DNA of 37,870 bases from DASQTB01 sp035642095 (lineage in GTDB: Bacteria; Actinomycetota; UBA4738; CALAEC01). Within the stretch, counting starts at the first letter, position 1, and each line of letters starts with the position of its first letter. The notes under the pieces were generated by a model that saw only the letters and a list, made by a program, of their open reading frames with translations, was not told the origin of the DNA and did no database searches. The translations under genes and the position numbers were made by a program. Location: the NCBI GenBank assembly GCA_035642095.1, contig DASQTB010000155.1:1-37870 (forward strand), in the 5' to 3' direction. Below are positions 32,047 through 37,870 of this stretch, one piece after another.

Positions 32047-32688
32047 TCACTCGGAGTGCTCCTTGGTCGCCAGGATGTCCAGGATGGCCTGAGCGTCCGC
32101 GTCCTCCAGCGGAGCGGCCGGCCGGCTGCGGGCAGCCTCGACCATCGTCCGGAGGTTGGCCTCGGTCATCTCCAGACGCCTCCGAAGCGTGGTGACATCG
32201 TCCTCCAGGTTCTGGGCCCGGCGGCGGTCGGCAGAGGCCTGCCGGGTAACCTCCATGGCTTCCCGCCGAGCGGCATCGGACTCCGTTCGAGCTCGCTCCA
32301 GCGCCGTACGCAGTTCCGCGGCCTCAGCGGAAAGCTCCACGAGACGCTCGATGACGGCCCGCCCCAAAGCCTCATACGTCGGCGGCTTTCCTTCGGCGCT
32401 TCCGTCCGGGGACGGGCGGGCTCGCCGGCGACGGCTCGGCCGGCGAACCGTGGCCGGCTCACCGACCTCTAACGGCCGGGCGTCCAGGAGCCGGTAGCGG
32501 TCCCCCTCTTGACTGATCCGCCCCCGGGCCATGAGGGCCCGCATCGCCCTGGCCACGCTGAGCCGGTCACTGATCCCTGAGACCTGAGCCAGCTCGGCCG
32601 GGGAGGCTGGGATGACCTCGCCGACCTCGGTCCGTGCTTGGGCCACCTCCAGGAGTGCGTTGCTTTCTTGAAGGCTCTGTTCGTTCAC
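32047..32688 (-). CDS. Winged-helix plus coiled-coil protein of unknown function
   Basis: 213 residues, GTG start. The N-terminal 70 residues fit a winged helix (ASPAELAQVSGISDRLSVAR, then ARGRISQEGDRYRLL as wing). A basic linker (PSRRRRARPS, 84-93) follows, then a long heptad-like coiled coil (about 105-190; EAAELRTALERARTESDAA, QNLEDDVTTLRRRLEM). The C-terminal ADAQAILDILATKE may be a small docking helix. This suits a DNA-binding scaffold or regulator that dimerises through its coil. The next gene on the strand, at 30892, is of unknown function. Confidence 0.7.
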   Translation of the reverse strand: MNEQSLQESNALLEVAQARTEVGEVIPASPAELAQVSGISDRLSVARAMRALMARGRISQEGDRYRLLDARPLEVGEPATVRRPSRRRRARPSPDGSAEGKPPTYEALGRAVIERLVELSAEAAELRTALERARTESDAARREAMEVTRQASADRRRAQNLEDDVTTLRRRLEMTEANLRTMVEAARSRPAAPLEDADAQAILDILATKEHSE

Positions 32689-32818
32689 GTCGTACTTCTA
32701 TCACGGTCGGGGATGCAGTCGCCCGGCCCCGCCGGCGTACCCCCACCTACGCAGAAAGAGTGACAGGAGATGGGTCCCGGGCTTGCCAGGCAGAGAGGGC
32801 CGTGGTACTAATCGTCTC

Positions 32819-32852
32819 GGAACCGCTGGAGTCTTCGGGCTCCGGCGGTTCC
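32819..32852 (-). terminator. Strong intrinsic-type hairpin after infA
   Basis: GGAACCGC (32819-32826) pairs with GCGGTTCC (32845-32852), and GGAG (32828-32831) with CTCC (32840-32843), around an eight-base TCTTCGGG loop. It starts five bases after the IF-1 stop on the minus strand. No long U-run follows. The rest of 32689-32857 holds no gene I can support. Confidence 0.65.
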
Positions 32853-32857
32853 TTCAT

Positions 32858-33172
32858 TCAGCGGTGGCGGTACGTGATCCGGCCCCGACTCAGGTCGTAG
32901 GCGGACAGTTCCACCGTGACCTTGTCCCCTGGGAGGATGCGGATGTAGTGCTTCCGCATCTTGCCCGAGATGTGGCCCAGGATCCGGTGGCCATTCTCCA
33001 GGTCGATCCGGAACATGGTGTTGGGCAACGCCTCGACGATGGTGCCCTCCACCGTCAGCGTCGACTCCTTCTGGTTCCCCGCCCGCTCCATCCGCTTGGC
33101 TCGTTCTGCGGCCGTGACCGGGCGACGGGCCGCGGAGCGGCGAGGAGGCGGTCGCCCTCTTCGTTTCGCCAT
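32858..33172 (-). CDS. infA: Translation initiation factor IF-1 with N-terminal extension
   Basis: 104 residues if the ATG at 33172 is used. The OB-fold of IF-1 is complete from about residue 38: VEGTIVEALPNTMFRIDLENG, HISGKMRKHYIRILPGDKVTVELS and DLSRGRITYRHR. Normal IF-1 is about 72 residues, so roughly 33 residues are extra: a basic stretch (AKRRGRPPPRRSAARRP) and a helix (TAAERAKRMERAGNQKES). A downstream ATG (MERAGNQ) would give a near-normal protein, but neither start has a good ribosome site. IF-1 occupies the ribosomal A site during initiation. Here it is not in a ribosomal protein operon, so it may be a second copy. Confidence 0.88.
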   Translation of the reverse strand: MAKRRGRPPPRRSAARRPVTAAERAKRMERAGNQKESTLTVEGTIVEALPNTMFRIDLENGHRILGHISGKMRKHYIRILPGDKVTVELSAYDLSRGRITYRHR

Positions 33173-33215
33173 ACGACAAAAGCGTAACAGAGGGACCGAG
33201 CGACGGTCCTCGACC

Positions 33216-33575
33216 TCATCCGCCGGTCATCAGGGCACGGAGGGTGAGACCGAACGAGAAGAACGCCGCCAGGGCGAAGGGGGCCCACGGTCGATGGGCG
33301 AAGGCGTCGCGGGCCAGGACGTGGGCGGTAAGCAGAACGAGGACCGGGAAGATGACGCCGTACACGTAATGGAGGACGGGAACCTGGCCTCCAGCGACGA
33401 GGAGGATGAGGCCGACCAGGCCCTGGATGAGCAGGGCCGCCTGCAGGTATGCGAGGATCCACCAGAAGTACCGCCCCGTCCCTCGGCGGACGATCCATGC
33501 GCCCAGACCCCACAGCCACAAGCTGGCGAAACCAACGATGATCGACCAGCCCAGGATGAGGTGAACCAGACGCAT
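33216..33575 (-). CDS. Small four-helix membrane protein
   Basis: 119 residues from ATG at 33575; an upstream frame to 33770 overlaps bpa and is Arg/Pro-rich. Four hydrophobic helices: about 5-30, 38-62, 68-88 and 98-115, with HLILGWSIIVGFASLWLWG, LLIQGLVGLILLVAGG, HYVYGVIFPVLVLL and APFALAAFFSFG. A histidine in helix 3 within VLHYVYG and one in helix 1 could bind heme or metal, but this is not certain. No family recognised. It follows bpa by 40 bases and precedes IF-1 by 43 on the same strand. Confidence 0.68.
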   Translation of the reverse strand: MRLVHLILGWSIIVGFASLWLWGLGAWIVRRGTGRYFWWILAYLQAALLIQGLVGLILLVAGGQVPVLHYVYGVIFPVLVLLTAHVLARDAFAHRPWAPFALAAFFSFGLTLRALMTGG

Positions 33576-33615
33576 CAGCCGCCCGCCATTTCGCGGCTGG
33601 ACGGCGGCACGGAGC

Positions 33616-34101
33616 TCAGAGGTACTGGCCCGCGGGACCCTGTGGCTCGGTCGGTTCGGGGGGACCCGGTCGCCGACCGCCGCGGCCGCTCGGGAGCTGA
33701 CGCCGGCGCATCTCCTCCAGCGCGGCCTGGGCCTGGGCATGCTGGGCCCACAGGGCCGCCTGGATCCCATGGAACAGGCCCTCCAGCCAGCCGAGGAGCT
33801 GGGCCTGAGCGATCCGGATTTCCGACTCGCTCTCGCTGGATTCCAGGGGAGCGGCCAGCTCGTCGAGCTCGCGCTGAAGATCTTCGGACAGGGCCTCTCG
33901 AAGCTCCCTCACGGAGGAGCGGTACACCTCGGCGAGACGGGTTCGTCCCTTCTCGTCGAGCGACGTCTGTCGGACCTCCTCGACAATCTCTCGGATCATC
34001 GACGCGATCCTGAGGAGCTTCGCCGGATGAGCCACTACCTGCTGGCCCTGGTCCTCACCCTCTGTGGGCGTGACGATCTGCGGTCGCATGGGTTCGCTCA
34101 C
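33616..34101 (-). CDS. bpa: Bacterial proteasome activator Bpa/PafE
   Basis: 161 residues, GTG start. Four-helix body: about 26-60 (PAKLLRIASMIREIVEEVRQ), SLDEKGRTRLAEVYRSSVREL, DLQRELDELAAPL and AQAQLLGWLEGLFHGIQAALW. A Gly/Pro/Arg-rich tail ends in GQYL, the docking signal with which Bpa (PafE) opens the 20S proteasome gate in actinobacteria, without ATP. The GLFHGIQAAL helix and tail match that family well. No proteasome genes are in the window, but their presence elsewhere in the genome is implied. It diverges from the DUF5317-like gene at 34168. Confidence 0.93.
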   Translation of the reverse strand: MSEPMRPQIVTPTEGEDQGQQVVAHPAKLLRIASMIREIVEEVRQTSLDEKGRTRLAEVYRSSVRELREALSEDLQRELDELAAPLESSESESEIRIAQAQLLGWLEGLFHGIQAALWAQHAQAQAALEEMRRRQLPSGRGGRRPGPPEPTEPQGPAGQYL

Positions 34102-34155
34102 GAGGCCTCAGGATATCGCACGCTCTCGTGGAACCGGAGGCGGATCCCGCGTACA

Positions 34156-34168
34156 TATGATGACGGCG
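34156..34168 (+). promoter_or_regulatory. Candidate leaderless -10 element of the DUF5317-like gene
   Basis: TATGAT (34156-34161) is a good -10 hexamer, with the GTG start codon at 34168, only six bases downstream. Transcription would begin at or near the start codon, as is common in actinobacteria. No clear -35 is seen. Confidence 0.35.
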
Positions 34169-34773
34169 TGCTTCTCCTGGCTTCGATCCTGGCCATCGGC
34201 CTCCTGTTCGGGTGGGGCTTCGGTGGTGCCCTTCGGAACATCGCTCATGTCCGTGTGGTCCTGTGGTTCCTGTTCCCGGTGGCGCTGGTCCTTCAGGCGG
34301 CTCCTGTCCCCCGGGCGGATTCCGGTGTCGGCCGTTACTTGCCGTTCATCGTGCTCGAGTTCTCGTACCTCCTACTGGTCGTGGCGGCTGTCGTAAACTG
34401 GCGCCATCGGGGTTTTCGACTGATCCTCGTCGGTCTACTGCTCAACGCAATCCCGATCACGCTGAACCAGGGCATGCCGGTCTCGGGCTCCGCGGTGCTC
34501 GAGGCCGGAGGGCGGGTGGAGGATGTACCGACGGTCCGCGGGGCGAAGCACCACCTGGCCGGGGGCAGTGACCAACTGACGTTCCTCGGCGATGTCATTC
34601 CGGTCCGTATGCCGTTCCGGACCGTCGTCAGCGTGGGCGACATCGCTATGTACGCGGGCGTCGCCTGGTTCCTCGCTGCGGCTATGCTGGGGCAGCCGAC
34701 GAGGACCCCTCGTCCGCGCGCTCACCCCGGCCGTCCGCCTCAACCATCCACGATGTGGGAAAGTCCGCCGTGA
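34168..34773 (+). CDS. DUF5317-like integral membrane protein
   Basis: 201 residues from GTG at 34168; an in-frame extension upstream lies in bpa. Four or five helices (about 1-18, 25-45, 52-73, 78-95 and 155-172) and the loop motif MPVSGSAVLEAGG, then KHHLAGGSDQLTFLGDVIPV and SVGDIAMYAGVAWF, match my memory of DUF5317 proteins, which have no known function. In other genomes such proteins occur beside signalling proteins with multi-helix membrane sensors. Its Pro/Arg-rich tail overlaps the convergent kinase gene by 92 bases. The neighbouring kinases share the same locus, so a common sensing role is possible. Confidence 0.7.
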   Translation: MLLLASILAIGLLFGWGFGGALRNIAHVRVVLWFLFPVALVLQAAPVPRADSGVGRYLPFIVLEFSYLLLVVAAVVNWRHRGFRLILVGLLLNAIPITLNQGMPVSGSAVLEAGGRVEDVPTVRGAKHHLAGGSDQLTFLGDVIPVRMPFRTVVSVGDIAMYAGVAWFLAAAMLGQPTRTPRPRAHPGRPPQPSTMWESPP

Positions 34774-36163
34774 CGGTGGTCCCCTCTCCTTGAGCGCTTC
34801 GGATGGTGAACTCGCCGCCGGCAACCTGAGCCCGCTCCTTCATCATCGTCAGACCGTAGTGACCCTCGGGTTCCCCCTCCTCCACGTCGAAGCCCTTCCC
34901 GTCATCGGCCACATTCAATCGTGCGCCGTCGGAGGTTCGTTCAAGCGAGATCGTGATGGTGCTCGCCTCCGAGTGCTTGATGGCGTTGTTCACGGCCTCG
35001 CGCGCCACGTGGTAGCAGAGGAGTTGGATCGGCGGCGCCATGTCCACGGGTTCGAGCTCGGTCCTCAGGTTGACGCCCGTGTCTCGCTCAGTCTCGTGCG
35101 CGTAGGAGGTCAGGGCTTCACTCAGCCCGGCCCTCCCGAGGGGGGATCGATGCAGGTCTCGGATCAGTGCCCTGATCAGCTCCATTGCCCGATCGCGTGA
35201 TGCCCGGATGCCGGCAAGCTCCTCGCGAATGTTTCCGGCCTTTCCCATCTCCAGGTGCTTCTCGGAAATATCCAGATGAAGGGCCATCCGATAGAGGACT
35301 TGCGCCAGATCGTCGTGCAGGTAGCCAGCAATCGCCTTTCTCTCGTCCTGCCGCTCCTCTGCCATACGGTTCGACAGGGCCCGCAGGACCGCCTCACGGT
35401 CCTGCAACTCCTTCGTCGCGTTTTCCAGCGCTCGCGTTCTAAAGAACATCTGTCTCGCCAGAAGCAGCGGCATGACGAATGCGGCAACCGCCCACCACCC
35501 AACCACTACGTAGAGTCGTGCCAGAGTCACCCCAAGAAGGCCGAGACCCAGATATGAGACCAAGAACTCGGACGGATTTCCAACCGGCGTCTTCCGAAAG
35601 ATACTGAGAAGTGGAACCCCGTGCTCGATGGCAAGGACACCGGCAACAAGGCCAACGTTACACATATAGAACACAAGTACAGCCGCTGGTACTGCGAACA
35701 CCAGAGCTTGCGACCAGTAATCGACCCTTCCTCCAAGAGCATGAAACGTTGCCGAAGCCGCCGATAGCGAGATAGCGAGCTGGGTGCGATTAAAGAGAGC
35801 CCGAAGTGGGCGGACTTGACGCCGTAACTCCCTCGGATCAGAAGAGCCAAGGAAAGCAACCACACTTGCTACTGCTGGGGAGAAAACGAATGCTGCCGCG
35901 GTGAACAGTGGAAATCCCGCGCCAACTTGCAACGAGCGCCAGACGGGCACAGGCAAGAATTCCACGAGAGCGGTGGTGGCGGTCCAGAAGGCCACCCGGA
36001 GAAGACCCTCTGGAGTCGTGAAAGCGCTTGTGTCAGTAGATGCCAGCAAGCCAAGAATCAGGATGGCCCCGCCCACTATGACCACGACTTCGAATGCCCG
36101 AACGCGGGCTTGAGCCGTCGTTCGACTTCGGCGGGCTGCGGTTACGACTCCTTGATTAACCAT
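34682..36163 (-). CDS. Multi-helix sensor histidine kinase, HisKA_3 type
   Basis: 493 residues. N-terminal part (22-240) has six or seven membrane helices, with a conserved cytoplasmic loop GSSDPRELRRQVRPLRALFN followed by a helix; this resembles MASE-type integral membrane sensors, but I cannot name the exact family. A short coiled coil leads to the HisKA_3 helix with H283 in YLHDDLAQ, then an ATPase domain with N-box AVNNAIKHSEA, DDGKGFD and GHYGLTMMKERA. Kinases of this type pair with NarL/LuxR-type regulators, but none is in the window. A paralogue lies at 36507. Membrane-coding DNA is less GC-rich than the kinase-coding part. The gene overlaps the convergent DUF5317-like gene. Confidence 0.9.
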   Translation of the reverse strand: MVNQGVVTAARRSRTTAQARVRAFEVVVIVGGAILILGLLASTDTSAFTTPEGLLRVAFWTATTALVEFLPVPVWRSLQVGAGFPLFTAAAFVFSPAVASVVAFLGSSDPRELRRQVRPLRALFNRTQLAISLSAASATFHALGGRVDYWSQALVFAVPAAVLVFYMCNVGLVAGVLAIEHGVPLLSIFRKTPVGNPSEFLVSYLGLGLLGVTLARLYVVVGWWAVAAFVMPLLLARQMFFRTRALENATKELQDREAVLRALSNRMAEERQDERKAIAGYLHDDLAQVLYRMALHLDISEKHLEMGKAGNIREELAGIRASRDRAMELIRALIRDLHRSPLGRAGLSEALTSYAHETERDTGVNLRTELEPVDMAPPIQLLCYHVAREAVNNAIKHSEASTITISLERTSDGARLNVADDGKGFDVEEGEPEGHYGLTMMKERAQVAGGEFTIRSAQGEGTTVTADFPTSWMVEADGRGERADEGSSSAAPA

Positions 36164-36340
36164 CGTCCGGTGCGATCAGGATAAGCCCAAAGACGCCCAG
36201 CGGGAACCACGCTAGGCAAAGGATCGAGGCGTGCCTACCGCAGATGCTGTAGGAGCAAGTCCGGCTATATGGCCCACGGCAGGTCCGTCAAACTCCCTAC
36301 ACGCGAGTGCCTGATCAGAGGAAGAGGGGAGGTGTATCGA

Positions 36341-36427
36341 ATGCGTAAGGTCGCAATGAGGGTGGCGGCTGCTGTTGGGTCTCTCTTGGCGTTGCTGATC
36401 GCTGGCGGAGCTCCGTACCGCGCCTAG
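36341..36427 (+). CDS. Very small hydrophobic peptide between two kinases
   Basis: 28 codons: MRKVAMRVAAAVGSLLALLI then AGGAPYRA and TAG. A strong ribosome site AGAGGGGAGG lies ten bases upstream, better than many real genes here. Two basic residues, a hydrophobic core of about 18 residues and a polar end with Tyr-Arg resemble a signal peptide or a secreted signalling peptide precursor. A large hairpin follows at 36446. It lies alone on the plus strand in a 343-base gap between two paralogous membrane kinases, which makes a peptide ligand a reasonable idea, as in peptide-HPK quorum systems. No processing protease is visible. Rest of the gap: TATATG near 36271 is a possible -10; nothing else is supported. 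Confidence 0.5.
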   Translation: MRKVAMRVAAAVGSLLALLIAGGAPYRA

Positions 36428-36445
36428 CCAGGAGTATCGAACGAA

Positions 36446-36479
36446 CCAAAAGGGACGACTTTTGGTCGTCTGCTTTTGG
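36446..36479. terminator. Long two-part hairpin between the peptide gene and the right-hand kinase
   Basis: CCAAAAG (36446-36452) pairs with CTTTTGG (36473-36479) and GACGAC (36454-36459) with GTCGTC (36465-36470) around a TTTTG loop. Thirteen base pairs with only small bulges suit a terminator for both convergent genes. It could also be a small structured RNA element of the peptide transcript. Confidence 0.6.
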
Positions 36480-36506
36480 GTGTCCGCGTTGGTAATGCGT
36501 GGTCGG

Positions 36507-37870
36507 TTAGTCGGAGGATTCCCTCGCAGCTCCAAGTTCGTCTGGGGTGTCCTGAACCACAGCCGTAAAACGCGTTCCTCCGGCGCCCGACTCCACTCGA
36601 AGCGAGCCGCCAGCTAAGCGAAGTCGCTCGCGAATGAGACCAAGCCCGAAGTGCTCTGATTCGTCTACGGCCGAGGGGTCGAATCCCCGGCCGTCATCTT
36701 CCACGGTCAATACCACGGCGTCGCCTTCTCGGGAGAGGTTTATGTGTATATGCGATGGAGCGCCATGTTTGATGGCGTTGAGAATCCCTTCTCGCGCAGC
36801 TTGATAGAGAATGAGCTGACGCGCGCTTGGCACACCTAGTTCAGAAGCAGTCTCGAGGCTGACCTTTACACGAGATTCGAATTGAACGTCCCTGGCGAGG
36901 TTTCGCAGAGTCTCAATCAAACCTCCTCGCCCAACAGCTGATCGCTGAAGGTCTCCGAGCACCGAGCGGAGAGTCTCAATCGTTTCCTGGGTTAACGCAG
37001 CGAGTTCGCTCGAGTCCTGATCAGCCTGAGATCCTGGTTTGGCGCCTTCTTGTAGAAAGAAACCGAGTTGAGACATGCGAATCAAAGCCTGAAGCACGTC
37101 ATCGTGTAGCCCCGATGCAATCCTGAGCCGTTCATCCCTCCGCTCATCCTCAACGCGATCTGTCAACATCTCGAGCAGTCTTTCGCGTTTCTGGAGCCGA
37201 GTTGCGAACGCCTGAAGGCGTTCAGCGCGAACCAACGCTGAGTAAGCAACGACAATAGGAGCGAAGAACAACGGAATGGACCAGGTTCCCATCTCGAGAA
37301 AGAGCCGGGAAAGAGCGTAAGCCAGAATCCCGTACGCGAAGTAAGTGAGGAAGAACTCAAGAGGCTTTCCAACATGAAGCCGCCTCCATACACTCACGAA
37401 GGTGGCTTGCCCTCGCGCCACGACGTAGGTCGAAACGAAGATACCATTCGCCGCAGCGAAAACCCCTGTCGCAATTGCAGTTCCCCAAAGTGCATCAGGC
37501 CATTCCTGCAGGCGACCCACCAACAGGTGGTATCCAGAGCTCGCGAGGAATACCCCAATGCCTATCTGACTTCGGTTGTAGACGGCTCTGGCAACCCTGA
37601 CTTCGGCCCGAAACTCCCGAACATCCATCGAACCCACAAATGCAACGAGGGCCGCGACGGGGGGCACATACAGAATACTGATCGCGATCAAGAATGGAAG
37701 GTCAAGCGTGAATTGGATAGGTTCCAACTCGACGTGCAGGAGGTTTAGAAGGACGATCACAAGAACCCAAAAGACTAGTTCGGGCCATCTTTCCCGAACG
37801 CCTGAGACCATTTGATCGCCGCGCGCCCACAATAGGAACGCTAAAGTGGCAAAGGTCGCCCAGCTGAGGA
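36507..37870 (-). CDS. Multi-helix sensor histidine kinase, HisKA_3 type, N-terminus off window
   Basis: The minus frame is open to the window edge, and its upstream codons (SWATFATLAFLLWARGDQMV) align with the first membrane helix of the kinase at 34682. I therefore treat the gene as continuing beyond the window and not as starting at TTG 37832 or ATG 37811. Helices, the loop GSMDVREFRAEVRVARAVYN, a following amphipathic coil, H in GLHDDVLQ, N-box GILNAIKHGA, DDGRGFD and HFGLGLIRERL are in the same order as its paralogue. The ATPase domain is complete. GC content is near 50 %, unlike the left 34 kb. No response regulator is adjacent in the window. Confidence 0.9.
   Translation of the reverse strand, partial: LSWATFATLAFLLWARGDQMVSGVRERWPELVFWVLVIVLLNLLHVELEPIQFTLDLPFLIAISILYVPPVAALVAFVGSMDVREFRAEVRVARAVYNRSQIGIGVFLASSGYHLLVGRLQEWPDALWGTAIATGVFAAANGIFVSTYVVARGQATFVSVWRRLHVGKPLEFFLTYFAYGILAYALSRLFLEMGTWSIPLFFAPIVVAYSALVRAERLQAFATRLQKRERLLEMLTDRVEDERRDERLRIASGLHDDVLQALIRMSQLGFFLQEGAKPGSQADQDSSELAALTQETIETLRSVLGDLQRSAVGRGGLIETLRNLARDVQFESRVKVSLETASELGVPSARQLILYQAAREGILNAIKHGAPSHIHINLSREGDAVVLTVEDDGRGFDPSAVDESEHFGLGLIRERLRLAGGSLRVESGAGGTRFTAVVQDTPDELGAARESSD

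Noticed and set aside
36212..36535. 107-codon minus-strand frame over the peptide gene
   Set aside because: No ribosome site, composition without domain character, and it overlaps the hairpin and the end of the kinase gene.
37811..37832. TTG or ATG start for the right-hand kinase inside the window
   Set aside because: Upstream codons to the edge are open and align with the first membrane helix of the paralogue, so the gene most likely begins outside.
1..37870. tRNA, rRNA, insertion sequence, prophage or integration site
   Set aside because: No cloverleaf, terminal inverted repeats, transposase, integrase or long flanking direct repeat could be found by eye.

Overview
The window looks like chromosomal DNA from a GC-rich member of the Actinomycetota; I cannot place it below phylum. 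The evidence is a proteasome activator Bpa ending in GQYL, a response regulator and kinase of the MtrA/MtrB type followed by a GerMN lipoprotein, frequent GTG starts, overlapping ATGA/GTGA stop-starts, and about two-thirds GC over most of the length. I found no rRNA, tRNA, CRISPR array, insertion sequence or phage gene. Two genes run off the window: an amino-acid permease at the left edge and a histidine kinase at the right edge.

Layout. (1) 1-9.7 kb is an amine or amino-acid catabolic island in two divergent arms. The minus arm holds aldehyde dehydrogenase, zinc-type dehydrogenase, a glutamine-synthetase-like ligase and an APC permease. The plus arm holds a class III aminotransferase, a class I glutamine amidotransferase, a second class III aminotransferase and a second glutamine-synthetase-like ligase, with all junctions overlapping. 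The set is what a gamma-glutamylation (Puu-like) route needs, except that no PuuB-type oxidase is visible. (2) 9.7-13 kb holds Lon protease and a secreted trypsin-like protease. (3) 13-16.3 kb holds two ArsA/Get3-like ATPases and two paralogous small proteins in one tight operon, with a divergent membrane-anchored protein. (4) 16.4-22.3 kb holds CstA, a thioredoxin-fold protein, an NfeD-like protein, GreA, a TetR regulator with an apparent operator coupled to a ferritin-like diiron protein, a GNAT acetyltransferase and a small protein with an internal 17-residue repeat.

(5) 22.4-30.7 kb holds two head-to-head two-component operons. The minus operon encodes an exported Asp/Asn/Ser-rich protein, an APH-fold protein, a response regulator, a membrane-anchored Ser/Gly/Asp-rich protein and a kinase. 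The plus operon encodes a CapA-like protein, MtrA, MtrB and a GerMN lipoprotein. The two low-complexity proteins share the motif DNSGPGS. (6) 30.9-34.8 kb holds two unrecognised proteins (one with a winged-helix start and a long coiled coil), IF-1 with an N-terminal extension, a four-helix membrane protein, Bpa and a DUF5317-like membrane protein. (7) 34.7-37.9 kb holds two paralogous multi-helix HisKA_3 kinases with a 28-codon hydrophobic peptide gene between them. GC content falls here to about 50-57 % in the lines I counted by hand.

The arrangements least explained by named systems are the 2+2 ArsA/small-protein operon and the kinase-peptide-kinase locus beside the DUF5317-like gene. Function assignments rest on motifs read by eye; no database search was run.
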